Notes: generated by a model not told the origin, from the letters alone. A stretch of DNA of 64,000 bases from Limnochorda sp. L945t (GCF_035593305.1 NZ_CP141615.1:1488001-1552000); one strand, 5' to 3'; positions 52,374-61,459 are shown, numbered from the stretch's first letter. Translations and numbers: made by a program.

Positions 52374-53366
52374 GTGATCCAGATACTGCCTGCCCTCGAC
52401 GACGATCTGTTGCTCCATCTGTTCCGCAAAGGCTCCCGGATGGACTGGAACTCCGACGACTTCGACTGGCAGGCGTGGGAGGGCATCGGAGAGCCGCAAC
52501 GGCGCGCCGCCGCCCGGATCATCACCCCGGTCTACCTGGGCGAGCAAACGGCCATGCTCGGGGGCGCCGCCGCCCTCAAGGAGGTGGCCGCCGCCCACCA
52601 GACGTCCGCCCAGATCTACCTGGCGAGCTTCGTGATGGACGAGGCCCGCCACTTCGAGGCCATGACCCGCCTTTACCGGCAGCTCGGGTACGATCCCGTG
52701 GGCATCCGGGAGATGCCCGAGATGCTGCGCTACCACCACCGGCTGCGCCAGGGGGACAAGCTCGACTGGGCGTGGGGCATCCTCATCAGCGACGTCTTTG
52801 CCCGCCACTTCTACCACGCCCTCATCGACCGCTTCCCCTCGACGATCCTCGGCAGCCTCTCGCAGCGCATCGTGGTCGACGAAGGCCGCCACCAGGCCTT
52901 CGCACAGGAGTACATCCGCCGGGCGCTGCCGGCCCTCGGCCCCGAACGCCGCCGCGCGCTCCTCTCCATGCGCGACGACCTGCTGCGCCTCATCAGCACC
53001 ATGCAGCGCCGCCTGGCGCCGGACGGCGACGTCCTCGGCATCGACACCCGCCGCCTCGTGGACGACTTCGCCTCCGAGATCGAGGAGCGCACCCACCGCC
53101 TCGGCCTCCCCTCCAGCCGCCCTGGCGAGCCGCCGGCACCGCCCCCGTCCCGTGCCACCGGTGGGGAGCCTTTGTCCAACGCCGCCGCCGAGAGGGTGCC
53201 GCCCACCTCCCCGGCGCGGCCCGCGGCAGGCTCCGATGGCCCCCGCCGGCCTCCGTCCGAACGCACGTACCGGGGTCCCGTCCGCCTGGTCACCCGCTGC
53301 GCCGGCTGCCTGCTGGCCCTGTGGTGCCGCCCGGCCCGGCCTCACCCGGCCCCGGCGCCGTCCTGA
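52374..53366 (+). CDS. Ferritin-like di-iron (R2/AurF-like) protein with Pro-rich tail
   Basis: 330 residues. Helical core to about residue 245 with carboxylate/His ligands as in ribonucleotide reductase R2-like proteins: Glu57 in YLGEQTAM, D89-E90-xx-H93 in VMDEARHFEA, and D169-E170-xx-H173 in VVDEGRHQAF. Where a second-helix Glu is usual the sequence reads ISDVFARHFY (Asp140). This suggests an oxygen-using oxidase rather than a storage ferritin. The last ~85 residues are Pro/Arg-rich with a lone CAGC pair and a hydrophobic stretch. GTG 52374 has a consensus AGGAGG upstream. Confidence 0.75.
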   Translation: MIQILPALDDDLLLHLFRKGSRMDWNSDDFDWQAWEGIGEPQRRAAARIITPVYLGEQTAMLGGAAALKEVAAAHQTSAQIYLASFVMDEARHFEAMTRLYRQLGYDPVGIREMPEMLRYHHRLRQGDKLDWAWGILISDVFARHFYHALIDRFPSTILGSLSQRIVVDEGRHQAFAQEYIRRALPALGPERRRALLSMRDDLLRLISTMQRRLAPDGDVLGIDTRRLVDDFASEIEERTHRLGLPSSRPGEPPAPPPSRATGGEPLSNAAAERVPPTSPARPAAGSDGPRRPPSERTYRGPVRLVTRCAGCLLALWCRPARPHPAPAPS

Positions 53367-53487
53367 GCCTCCTCCCTTGCCGGGCCTCGTTGCTGCGCCC
53401 TGGCCCCGGGCTCCTCACCTGGTCTCATCCGGTCAACCCGGGAGGGGCGCCGCATACACTGTGGCCGAAGTGAGGTGAGAGGCCCTC

Positions 53488-53910
53488 ATGAGTGAGCCGT
53501 GGGTGGTCGCGGGGCTGCTCGGCAAGGCGGTCGGCCAGGCCCTGGACCGCGGCCTCTTCGTGCAAGCGGACGTGCGCTTCGCCATCGCCGGCACCTCCAT
53601 CCTCTCCCTCCACATCCGCGCCGCGCTGGCAAGCTTCAAGGCGCTGGCCCGTCATGCGGGGCTCGGGAGCTGGTTCTCCCGGGCGCCCGTGGCGCCGAGT
53701 CCCCTCCCGCGCCGGGTGGACGTCCGGGCGGCCCACCGGTCGGGCCCGCCGCGCTGGCCCCACCGCCCAGAGCGCCTGGCAGGCCGGCCTTCCCGGCCGC
53801 TGCCCGCGCGCCCTCTGCCCGCCGCCTTGCCGGGCGCCAGCCCGTTCGTGGCGGTGCCCGTCCCGTCCTCACGGGGGTGGGGCGCGTACGCCTGCCGGCC
53901 GGCGGCCTGA
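53488..53910 (+). CDS. Gas-vesicle GvpA/GvpJ-like protein
   Basis: 140 residues. Residues 8-58, LLGKAVGQALDRGLFVQADV, RFAIAGTSILSLHIRAALAS and FKALARHAGLGSW, align with the GvpA core (xxDRILDKGxVIDAxxRVSxxGIExLTIEARVVIASxxTxLxYAEAxGL) in spacing and key residues. The remaining ~80 residues are an Arg/Pro-rich tail. GvpA/J proteins form gas-vesicle walls, but no other gvp gene is in the window, so this may be a lone relative with another job, perhaps in the spore. GAGGTGAGAGG precedes ATG. Confidence 0.6.
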   Translation: MSEPWVVAGLLGKAVGQALDRGLFVQADVRFAIAGTSILSLHIRAALASFKALARHAGLGSWFSRAPVAPSPLPRRVDVRAAHRSGPPRWPHRPERLAGRPSRPLPARPLPAALPGASPFVAVPVPSSRGWGAYACRPAA

Positions 53911-53926
53911 CCGCCCTGGCCTGCGC

Positions 53927-55207
53927 ATGGCACGCCCCGCCTTCCCCCCGCGTCAGCGGATCCTGGCCGGCCTTGGGCTGGCCGCGCTCTTGGCGGGCCT
54001 GGGGCTGGCCGCGCTCCTGGCCGCCGCGATTCGCTCGGGGTGGTGGCCGGGTCGGGGCATCCGGGGGGACGTCCCCGCCTCGGCCGTCCTGCGGGTGCCC
54101 TGGCCCGGCTGGCAGCGGCAGCTCGAGATCACCGACCCGGCCGTGCTGCGCCAGCTGGCCCGCGCACTCCCCGACCGCCCGGTGCCGCGCCCTCCACCTG
54201 TGCCGCCGCCTGCCCGTCCTCCCGCCGCAGACGAAGAGGGCGACGCTTTCGCCTCGTTCGGCGGTCCCCTCCCCCGCTGGCAGCTCATCCTGCGCTACCC
54301 CCAGGGCTCTGCCCGGGAGTTCGTCGCCTTGCCCGACGGCACGCTCCGCGACGCCGCCTCGGGCGCCCCGGCCGGCGGCGCGGCGTTGCGCCAGGCGACG
54401 CAGGCGCTCGGCCTGGAACTATCGGAGCACCTCTTCGGCGAACCCCTCCCGTGGCCCGAAGTCGACCGGATGTTCCCCTTCGATGCCGAGGCAACCATCG
54501 AAGACCTGCGCACGGGCCTGTGGCTGCGGGTGCGCCGTTACGGCGGCTACCGCCACGCCGACGTCGAACCCGTCACCCGCCAGGACACCGCCGTCCTCCA
54601 CCGCATCTTCGGCGGCCAGTGGACCTGGCGGCGCCGGCCCGTGGTAGCCATCATCCAGGACCGCCGCATCGCGGCCTCCGTCAACGGCATGCCCCACGGC
54701 AACGGCCTCATCGCCGCCAACGACTTTCCCGGCCACTTTTGTCTCCACTTCCTGGGAAGCCAGGTGCACGCCTCCGGGCGAATCGACCCCTCCCACCAGC
54801 TCATGGTGCACCAGGCGAGCGGCCGCCTCATCGAACGCCTCGCCGAAGCGCCTCCCGCCCAGCTCGTGCAGTGGGCCCTGGCCGCCGTCCAGGAATCGGA
54901 CGAGGCGGCCCTGCACCTGACGGTCACCGGCTGGGACGCGACCCTCGCCCGGCGCCTCCTGGAGAACATCCGCCACGTCACGATCGTCGGCCTGGTCGTC
55001 TCCGGCGCCACGGTCCGGGCCGAACTCGTCGTCTACTACGAGCAGCCCAACCCCGACGCCGGCTACCGGCAGGTCCTGCAGCTCCCGCTTCAGCCCGCCG
55101 GCTGGCGAGGAGGCTGGACGGTGCGCCTCGCGGATCTGGCACCCCTTCTGAAGGTGCCCACCTCCACCCCGCTGCTGCTGCGCTCGGGAGGGTACCCTGA
55201 GTGCTGA
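53927..55207 (+). CDS. Secreted hypothetical protein with conserved His/Cys motif
   Basis: 426 residues. N-terminal membrane segment (LAGLGLAALLAGLGLAALLAAAI), a Pro-rich linker near 85-103 and a C-terminal domain: RRYGGYRHADVEPVTRQDTA, RRIAASVNGMPHGNGLIAAN, then DFPGHFCLHFLGSQVHASGR with H270, C272, H274, H281 and H290. The FPGHFCLHFxxSxxH pattern recurs in secreted Firmicutes proteins that also carry copper-amine-oxidase-like or peptidoglycan-binding domains; the residues look like a metal or catalytic site. Starts 17 bases after the GvpA-like gene. Function unknown. Confidence 0.65.
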   Translation: MARPAFPPRQRILAGLGLAALLAGLGLAALLAAAIRSGWWPGRGIRGDVPASAVLRVPWPGWQRQLEITDPAVLRQLARALPDRPVPRPPPVPPPARPPAADEEGDAFASFGGPLPRWQLILRYPQGSAREFVALPDGTLRDAASGAPAGGAALRQATQALGLELSEHLFGEPLPWPEVDRMFPFDAEATIEDLRTGLWLRVRRYGGYRHADVEPVTRQDTAVLHRIFGGQWTWRRRPVVAIIQDRRIAASVNGMPHGNGLIAANDFPGHFCLHFLGSQVHASGRIDPSHQLMVHQASGRLIERLAEAPPAQLVQWALAAVQESDEAALHLTVTGWDATLARRLLENIRHVTIVGLVVSGATVRAELVVYYEQPNPDAGYRQVLQLPLQPAGWRGGWTVRLADLAPLLKVPTSTPLLLRSGGYPEC

Positions 55208-55237
55208 AAGAACGTACCCATGCAGGAGGCGGACGCC

Positions 55238-55645
55238 ATGTGGTACGAACTGTCGGTGGCGACCCATCGCCGCACGGAGGCGGTGGAGATCACCGGGCAA
55301 CTCGCCGAGGTGATCGCCCGCTCCGGGGTGCGCGACGGCGTGGCCACGGTCTATTGCCCCCATACGACCGCCGGGCTCACCATCAACGAGAACGCCGACC
55401 CCGACGTGATGGACGACCTCATGCGGTTCCTGGACGCCTTGATCGAGCGGGCCAATCCGGGGTTCCGCCACCGCGAGGGCAACGCGGACGGTCACGTGAA
55501 GGCGAGCCTCGTCGGTGCCTCGGTGAGCTTTCCCGTCCGGGACGGCCGGCCGGCCCTCGGGCGCTGGCAGGGCGTCTTTCTCTGCGAATTCGACGGGCCG
55601 CGCCGCCGCCAGGTATCCGTCCGGGTCGCGGGTGTGCTGGAGTAA
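55238..55645 (+). CDS. yjbQ: YjbQ-family protein (UPF0047)
   Basis: 135 residues: LSVATHRRTEAVEITGQLAE, GVATVYCPHTTAGLTINENADPDVMDD, GNADGHVKASLVGASVSFPV, LGRWQGVFLCEFDGPRRRQV. All are YjbQ signatures (PHTTAGLTINENAD, GNxDAHxKASLxG). Escherichia coli YjbQ can weakly replace thiamine-phosphate synthase, but the physiological role is uncertain. GCAGGAGGCGG precedes ATG 55238. Convergent with the hydrogenase operon. Confidence 0.93.
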   Translation: MWYELSVATHRRTEAVEITGQLAEVIARSGVRDGVATVYCPHTTAGLTINENADPDVMDDLMRFLDALIERANPGFRHREGNADGHVKASLVGASVSFPVRDGRPALGRWQGVFLCEFDGPRRRQVSVRVAGVLE

Positions 55646-55703
55646 GACCGGGGGCCTGCCGCCCGGAGCGGGCGCCGGCTCCGGCCCGGCGCCCGCCGCT
55701 TCG

Positions 55704-57467
55704 TCACCGGGCGAGGGGCACGCCCCGGTCCACGTAGTGGGTGTGCAGCAGTTGGTGGCTGCGGGCGCTTCCCGGCGAGCCGAGGTACTCCTGATACACC
55801 GCCCGGATCTCGGGGTTCTCGTGGGCCCGGCGGAGCGGGCTTGTCCGGTCGAGCCCGGCCAGCGACTGCGCCCGGCGCTCCACTCTCGCGACCAGGTCCT
55901 GCCCGCGCATCTGGCCGCCGCCTCCCACGCACCCGCCGGGGCACGCCATCACCTCGACGAAGTCGAGCTGCTCGTACTCCGGGCTCTCGAGCAGCTCCCG
56001 GGCCGCCTTCAAACCGTCCACGACCGCGCACCGCAGCACCCGTGAGCCGAGCTCGACCCGCAGCCGCCGGATCTGCCCCGCCCGGTGCAGCTCCTCCCAC
56101 TCGAGCTTCTCCTCCGGCAAGTCCTTCCCGGTCGCCATCCAGTAGGCGGTGCGCAGCGCTGCCTCGGCCACGCCGCCCGTACGCCCGAAGATGACCGCCG
56201 CGCCCGTGGAGGCGCCCATCAGCGGGTCGAAGGCCTCCGGCTCCAGGCGGGTCGGGTCGATCCCGGCCAAGCGCAGCATCCGCACCAGCTCCCGGGTGGT
56301 GAGCACCAGGTCGACCGACCCCTGGAGCTCCTCCCGCTGCGCCTCGAACTTCTTGGCCGTGCACGGCATGATGGAGACCATCACCACGTGCGAGGGATCG
56401 AGCCCCTCCTTCTCGGCGTAGTAGGTCTTGGCCAGCGCCCCGACCATCTCGTGCGGGGAGCGGCAGCTCGACAGGTGCCCGAGCCGCTCGGGGAAGTAGT
56501 GCTCCACGTACTTGACCCAGCCCGGGCAGCACGACGTCATGAGCGGAAGGGGCGCCTGTTCCCTGGGAGCGGCCAGCCGGTGCACGAGCTCGGCCGCCTC
56601 CTCCATCACCGTCAGGTCCGCACCGAAGTCCGTGTCGAACACCCTGGAGAACCCCAGCCGCCGCAGCGCCGCCACGATCTGCCCGGTGATGGGCGTGCCG
56701 ACCGGTGCGCCGAACGCCTCGGCCACCGAGACGCGCACGGCCGGCGCGATCTGCACCACCACGGTCGTATCCGGGCGTCCCAGAAGTTCCCAGGCGCGCC
56801 CCGTGTCGTCCCGCTCCGTGAGCGCACCCGTCGGGCAGTGCACCACGCACTGGCCGCAGTACACGCACGCCGCCTCGGAAAGCGGCGCCTTGAAGGCGGG
56901 CGCGACCCCCAGGTCGAAACCCCGCCCGGTAAAGTCGATGGCCCCTATCCCCTGCTGCTCCTGGCAGATTCGCACGCACCGCCCGCACAGGATGCACTTG
57001 GCCGCGTCCCGTACGATCGAGGGGCTCGAGACATCGGGCTCCTCCTTCAGCGCCCGCCGGTGGACGCCGTCGGCCCACAGCCCGACCCTGGCGCCGTAGC
57101 GCGCCGCCAGGCTCCTGAGCCCGCAGTCGTCGGAACGCAGGCACGACGCGCACTCCTGCGGGTGGTCGGCGAGCAGCAGCTCCAGCACCTGCCGGCGGGC
57201 CTTGTGGACCGCCGGCGTGTGGGTGCGTACCACCATACCCTCGCTCACCGGCTGGGAGCAGGCGGTGACCAGCGTCCGAGCCCCGCTCACCTCGACCACG
57301 CACAGGCGGCACCCGCCAAAGGGCGCGAGCCCCTCGAGGTGGCACAGGGTCGGCACCTCGTAACCCGCCTGGCGCAGGGCCTCGAGTAAGGTCTGGCCCT
57401 GGCGCGCCTCGACGAGGCGCCCGTCGACGGTCAGCCGGACGGTTGGCTTGTCGCTCGCAGCCGTCAT
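55704..57467 (-). CDS. hydA: [FeFe] hydrogenase catalytic subunit, group A (NAD-linked)
   Basis: 587 residues. An N-terminal plant-type [2Fe-2S] domain (CHLEGLAPFGGCRLC, about 42-56), a His/Cys [4Fe-4S] site (HPQECASCLRSDDC), a two-cluster ferredoxin (CILCGRCVRIC, CVYCGQCVVHC) and the H-cluster motifs TSCCPGWVKYVE (L1), IMPCTAKKFEAQ (L2) and VMACPGGCVGGGGQ (L3). It reduces protons or oxidises H2 in the cytoplasm as part of a HydABC-type complex coupling NADH and ferredoxin. The maturases HydE, HydF and HydG are not in the window. GGAGGTGGCGTGAG precedes ATG, one base after the upstream gene. Confidence 0.97.
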   Translation of the reverse strand: MTAASDKPTVRLTVDGRLVEARQGQTLLEALRQAGYEVPTLCHLEGLAPFGGCRLCVVEVSGARTLVTACSQPVSEGMVVRTHTPAVHKARRQVLELLLADHPQECASCLRSDDCGLRSLAARYGARVGLWADGVHRRALKEEPDVSSPSIVRDAAKCILCGRCVRICQEQQGIGAIDFTGRGFDLGVAPAFKAPLSEAACVYCGQCVVHCPTGALTERDDTGRAWELLGRPDTTVVVQIAPAVRVSVAEAFGAPVGTPITGQIVAALRRLGFSRVFDTDFGADLTVMEEAAELVHRLAAPREQAPLPLMTSCCPGWVKYVEHYFPERLGHLSSCRSPHEMVGALAKTYYAEKEGLDPSHVVMVSIMPCTAKKFEAQREELQGSVDLVLTTRELVRMLRLAGIDPTRLEPEAFDPLMGASTGAAVIFGRTGGVAEAALRTAYWMATGKDLPEEKLEWEELHRAGQIRRLRVELGSRVLRCAVVDGLKAARELLESPEYEQLDFVEVMACPGGCVGGGGQMRGQDLVARVERRAQSLAGLDRTSPLRRAHENPEIRAVYQEYLGSPGSARSHQLLHTHYVDRGVPLAR

Positions 57468-57468
57468 C

Positions 57469-59415
57469 TCACGCCACCTCCACCGCGCCGAACCGGCAGA
57501 CCTCCACGCACGTCCCGCACCGGATGCACCGTTCGTCGAGGATGGTGTACGGCTGGCGCTTCTCGCCCACGATCGCTTCCTGCAGGCAGCTGCGGGCACA
57601 CACCCCGCATCCCGGGCAGAGTGCCGGATTGATGCGGTAAGTGAGGTACGGCCCGCAGCGGCGGGCAGGGCAGCGCCCCTCCACCAGGTGGGCCACGTAC
57701 TCGTCCCGGAAGTAGCGCAGCGTGCTCAGCACCGGGTTGGCCGCCGTTTGGCCGAGCCCGCAGGCGGCGGTCATCTTGAGCAGCGTGCCCAGGCTCTCGA
57801 TCTCGTCCAGGATGGCCTCGGCCTCCTGCCGGGAGACCCGCTTCGGCCGCCCGCCCGGCGGGCTGACGATCCGCTCGAGCATCTCGTGCAGCCGGGTCGT
57901 CCCCTCCCGGCACGGCACGCACTTGCCGCACGACTCGTGGCGCAGGAAGTCGAGGAAGAACCGGGCCACGTCGACCATACACTTCGACGAGTCCATGACG
58001 ACGAGCCCGCCCGAACCCATGATGGCTCCCGTCGTCATCAGCGACTCGTAGTCGATGGGCGTGTCGAGCAGGCTTTCGGGCAGGCACCCGCCCGACGGCC
58101 CGCCGATCTGGGCCGCCTTGAAGTGGCGCCCGTCCCGGATCCCGCCGCCGACCTCGTAGACGATCTCGCGCAGGGTAACGCCCATCGGCACCTCGATGAG
58201 ACCGCTGTTGACCACGTCGCCCGTCAGGGCGAACACCTTGGTGCCTTTGGACGTGGCGGTGCCGATGCTGCGGAACCAGTCGGCCCCTCGCTCGATGATC
58301 GCCGGCACGTTGGCCAGCGTCTCCACGTTGTTGATGACCGTGGGATGGGCCCACAGCCCGGAAACCACCGGATACGGCGGGCGAGGACGGGGCATGCCCC
58401 GGCGGCCCTCCACCGAAGCGAGCAGCGCCGTCTCCTCGCCGCACACGAACGCTCCGGCGCCGATCTTGACCTCGATGGTAAACTCGAAGTCGCTCCCGAG
58501 GATGCGCCGCCCCAGGAAGTTGTACTCCTCGGCCTGCAGGATGGCTTTCTGGATACGCTCGACCGCGAGAGGATACTCGGCTCGCACGTAGATGTAGCCG
58601 TGCCTCGCCCCGATGGCGTAGGCGGCCAGCGCCATCCCCTCGAGCACCCGGTGCGGGTCACCCTCGAGCACGCTCCGATCCATGAACGCTCCAGGGTCGC
58701 CCTCGTCAGCATTGCACACGACGTAGCGCTCCGGGTCCGGCTGCTGCGAGGCCATCCGCCACTTGCGCCCGGTGGGGAAGCCGGCACCCCCCCGGCCCCG
58801 CAGGTCGGAGCGCTCGATCTCGGCGAGGACCTGCTCCGGGGTCATGGAACGCAGGGCCTTCTCCAGCGCCCGGTAGCCGCCCGCCGCGACGTACTCGTCG
58901 ATGCGGGTCGGGTCGATGCGCCCGCAGTTGGCGAGCACGATGCGCTGCTGCTTCTGCATGAGAGGGAGCTGATCCACCCGGGGCAGCACCTGCACGCAGG
59001 CAGCGGCCGCCGGTGCACCGGCGGCCCTGGCTTCGGCGTTGCCGGCCTCCCGGCCGTTGCCCCGGCCTGCTGCCGGGCCTCGCTCCACGGGGGCCTCCAC
59101 GTCTCCGGGTGGCTCGCCCAGAGCGACCCCCACCAGGAGATCCTCCGGCACGACACCGTGCACCACGTACCGGTCGACCAGCCGCCGGGCGGCGTCAGGG
59201 CTCACGGGGCCGAAAGTCAAGGTCGCCGCCCCCGGGCGCCGGACGTCCACCAGCACTTCTCGCTCGCACAGTCCCATGCACCCGACGCGGCGCACGGTGG
59301 CGGACACCCCGGCCTCCTGCAGCGCCTGCTGGAGGGCCTCGATGACCCGCTCGGCGCCGGCGGCCAGCCCGCAGCTGCCCGCGCCCACGCGGACTTCCAC
59401 CGGTGCGTCAGTCAC
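57469..59415 (-). CDS. hydB: Hydrogenase diaphorase subunit (NuoF-like, HydB)
   Basis: 648 residues. A thioredoxin-like [2Fe-2S] domain (GSCGLAAGAERV ... GCMGLCEREV) leads into the NuoF core: NADH/FMN motif SDLRGRGGAGFPTGRKWRMA, NADEGDPGAFMDRSVLEGDP, the cluster motif HESCGKCVPCREGTTR and LGQTAANPVLSTL. A C-terminal 2x[4Fe-4S] domain (CPGCGVCARSC, CIRCGTCVEVC) is characteristic of electron-bifurcating hydrogenases. The linker at 110-145 is Ala/Gly-rich. Lies between hydC (8-base overlap) and hydA. Confidence 0.96.
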   Translation of the reverse strand: MTDAPVEVRVGAGSCGLAAGAERVIEALQQALQEAGVSATVRRVGCMGLCEREVLVDVRRPGAATLTFGPVSPDAARRLVDRYVVHGVVPEDLLVGVALGEPPGDVEAPVERGPAAGRGNGREAGNAEARAAGAPAAAACVQVLPRVDQLPLMQKQQRIVLANCGRIDPTRIDEYVAAGGYRALEKALRSMTPEQVLAEIERSDLRGRGGAGFPTGRKWRMASQQPDPERYVVCNADEGDPGAFMDRSVLEGDPHRVLEGMALAAYAIGARHGYIYVRAEYPLAVERIQKAILQAEEYNFLGRRILGSDFEFTIEVKIGAGAFVCGEETALLASVEGRRGMPRPRPPYPVVSGLWAHPTVINNVETLANVPAIIERGADWFRSIGTATSKGTKVFALTGDVVNSGLIEVPMGVTLREIVYEVGGGIRDGRHFKAAQIGGPSGGCLPESLLDTPIDYESLMTTGAIMGSGGLVVMDSSKCMVDVARFFLDFLRHESCGKCVPCREGTTRLHEMLERIVSPPGGRPKRVSRQEAEAILDEIESLGTLLKMTAACGLGQTAANPVLSTLRYFRDEYVAHLVEGRCPARRCGPYLTYRINPALCPGCGVCARSCLQEAIVGEKRQPYTILDERCIRCGTCVEVCRFGAVEVA

Positions 59416-59971
59416 GCTTCTCGCTCCTCTCGAGGCGGCGCAGCAACCGGACGACCTCCTGGCGGCTCATCCTGCCGTGGATCTCGCCGTCCGCCACCAC
59501 GACCGGAGCGCGGCTGCAGCACCCGAGGCATGCGACCGTCTCCAGCGAGAACTCCCCATCGGGCGTGGTTTCGCCGGCCCGGATGCCCAGGGTCTGCTCC
59601 ACGTAGTCCAGCAGCCCCGCCGAACCCCTCACGTGGCAGGCCGTGCCCCGGCATACCCGAAGGGTGTGCCTGCCGGGGGGCTGGAGGCGGAAGAAGTTGT
59701 AAAACGTGGCGACGCCGTACGCCTGGGCGAGGCTCATCTCGCACTGCTCGGCCGCCTTCGCGATCTCCTGGCGCGGGAGATACCCGTACTGCTCCTGGAT
59801 GCTCTGCAACATGGGAATGATGTTGGGCCGCGTGGGGGTGCTCGCACTCGCCAGCCACCGGGCACGGCGGGTGGTCGCCGGCCCACGCGAGGCCGTGGAC
59901 CGCCCGTGCTCCGTCGCGCTGCGCCGGGAGGGCCCTGACGAGGACCTTGCATCCCTGGGTTGGACCGCCAC
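59408..59971 (-). CDS. hydC: Hydrogenase subunit with [2Fe-2S] cluster (NuoE-like, HydC)
   Basis: 187 residues. Residues 45-185 are NuoE: IIPMLQSIQEQYGYLPRQEI, YGVATFYNFFRLQPPGRHTLRVCRGTACHVRG and TVACLGCCSRAPVVVADGE provide the four cysteines of a thioredoxin-like [2Fe-2S] fold. The first ~40 residues are Arg/Ser/Ala-rich and not conserved. GTG 59971 lies seven bases after GAGGAGG; another GTG at 59977 sits too close to that site. First gene of the hydrogenase operon. Confidence 0.93.
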   Translation of the reverse strand: MAVQPRDARSSSGPSRRSATEHGRSTASRGPATTRRARWLASASTPTRPNIIPMLQSIQEQYGYLPRQEIAKAAEQCEMSLAQAYGVATFYNFFRLQPPGRHTLRVCRGTACHVRGSAGLLDYVEQTLGIRAGETTPDGEFSLETVACLGCCSRAPVVVADGEIHGRMSRQEVVRLLRRLERSEKRD

Positions 59972-60293
59972 ACCCACACCTCCTCGGTGATGTGCCCGTG
60001 ACCACTTTCACGATACGCCCCTTCGATCGTCACCTTTTCCGCACCACGGCGGCCATTGACAGATGTCCCTACGCGCCTGGGATGATCGTCATCCCGCCGG
60101 GATCGTTTTCGGCCCTCCGCTCCCTTTCGCCCGCGAACCGTCCCCGGGCCGTGACGCCTTGCCCCGCCCGCGCCGTGCGGTGGCCCCCGGGCCCTTACCC
60201 GATCGTCGTTCCCTCTGAGCGGCCGGACAGGGAACCCACGCTCCGCGCCGAAGGGACCGGTCCCAGCACAACGCCTTGGGAGGTTTTCGGCAG
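59972..60293. other. Divergent intergenic region, no gene seen
   Basis: 322 bases between the hydrogenase operon (minus) and the aldo/keto reductase (plus). It must hold both promoters, but I see no clear -35/-10 pair and no strong inverted repeat. Confidence 0.4.
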
Positions 60294-61265
60294 ATGCACT
60301 ATCGCACGCTGGGCAAGACAGGCCTGCGGGTCTCGGAAATCGGGTTCGGGGCCTGGGGCATCGGCAAGAGCATGTGGGTGGGCGCCGAGGATGCGGAGTC
60401 GATCCGGGCGCTCAACCGGGCGATCGACCTGGGTCTCAACTTCATCGACACGGCGCTCGCGTACGGCGACGGCCACAGCGAACGGCTGGTGGGCCAGGTC
60501 GTGCGGCAACGCTCGGGACCGATCTACGTGGCCACCAAGGTACCGCCGAAAAACGGTGAGTGGCCCGCTCGCCCCGGCGTACCGGCGGGGGAGGTCTTCC
60601 CGGGCGCCTACGTCGTCGACTGCGCCGAGCGCAGCCTGCGTAACCTCGGCCTGGAGACCATCGACGTCCTGCAGCTGCACGTCTGGTCCGACGAGTGGGT
60701 GGGCCAGGGCGACTGGCTCGATGCGGTGCAGCGGCTCAAGGCTCAGGGCAAGATCCGCTTCTTCGGGATCTCCATCAACGACCACCAGCCGGACAACGCC
60801 CTGCGGCTGATCGAGACGGGCGTGGTCGACACGGTGCAGGTGATCTACAACATCTTCGACCAGAGCCCCGAAGACCGGCTCTTTCCGGCGTGCCAGCGGC
60901 ACAACGTGGGCGTCATCGTGCGGGTGCCCCTGGACGAGGGCGGCCTCAGCGGGCGTATCACCCCCGACACGACCTTCCCGCCCGGCGACTGGCGCAACGA
61001 CTACTTCCGTGGGGACCGCAAGCGGCAGGTCTACGAGCGGGTGCAGCGCATCCTCCGGGACCTCGCCATCACGGCCGAACAGCTGCCGGAGGTCGCGCTT
61101 CGCTTCACCCTGAGCCATCCCGCCGTCTCCACCGTGATCCCCGGCATGCGGTCGGTCGCGCACGTGGAGCGCAACGTGTCCGCCGGGGACGGCAAGGGGC
61201 TCCCGCCCGAGCAGCTCCGAAAGCTGAAAGCGCACCGCTGGATCCGCAACTTCTACGGCGACTAG
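60294..61265 (+). CDS. Aldo/keto reductase
   Basis: 323 residues: [20 protein letters not shown], then catalytic Asp and Tyr in [19 protein letters not shown], Lys in [10 protein letters not shown] and the region of the fourth residue in [13 protein letters not shown] (His). FFGISINDH and the C-terminal [20 protein letters not shown] complete the TIM-barrel and NADPH-binding pattern. Reduces aldehydes or ketones; substrate not deducible. GGGAGGTTT lies eight to nine bases before ATG 60294. Confidence 0.9.
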   Translation: MHYRTLGKTGLRVSEIGFGAWGIGKSMWVGAEDAESIRALNRAIDLGLNFIDTALAYGDGHSERLVGQVVRQRSGPIYVATKVPPKNGEWPARPGVPAGEVFPGAYVVDCAERSLRNLGLETIDVLQLHVWSDEWVGQGDWLDAVQRLKAQGKIRFFGISINDHQPDNALRLIETGVVDTVQVIYNIFDQSPEDRLFPACQRHNVGVIVRVPLDEGGLSGRITPDTTFPPGDWRNDYFRGDRKRQVYERVQRILRDLAITAEQLPEVALRFTLSHPAVSTVIPGMRSVAHVERNVSAGDGKGLPPEQLRKLKAHRWIRNFYGD

Positions 61266-61268
61266 CGG

Positions 61269-61299
61269 GCAGCCGGCGGGTGTGCCTCCCGCCGGCTGC
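61269..61299 (+). terminator. Hairpin after the aldo/keto reductase gene
   Basis: GCAGCCGGCGGG/CCCGCCGGCTGC, twelve perfect pairs with a seven-base loop, four bases after the stop codon. No T run. Confidence 0.65.
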
Positions 61300-61336
61300 G
61301 TACATCCCCCCACCGGTGCCGCGACCCCTTCGGTGC

Positions 61337-61365
61337 TTGACAGTCCGCAATAGTTGAGCTAGTTA
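61337..61365 (+). promoter_or_regulatory. Consensus-like promoter with a TTAACTAA motif
   Basis: TTGACA (61337-61342), 17 bases, TAGTTA (61360-61365). The -10 overlaps AGTTGAGCTAGTTAACTAA, AT-rich and partly symmetrical (TAGTTAACTA), resembling MarR-type operators. It faces the stretch 61300-61730, which has no convincing gene except possibly a short frame at 61375-61617 (VTAPVEVLLLIASRMVRERP...) that looks like a truncated regulator start. Confidence 0.5.
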
Positions 61366-61459
61366 ACTAAGAAGGTGACGGCACCGGTGGAGGTCTTGCT
61401 CCTCATCGCGTCGAGGATGGTGCGCGAGCGGCCCGCGAACGGCCGCCGCTCCTCCCGCG

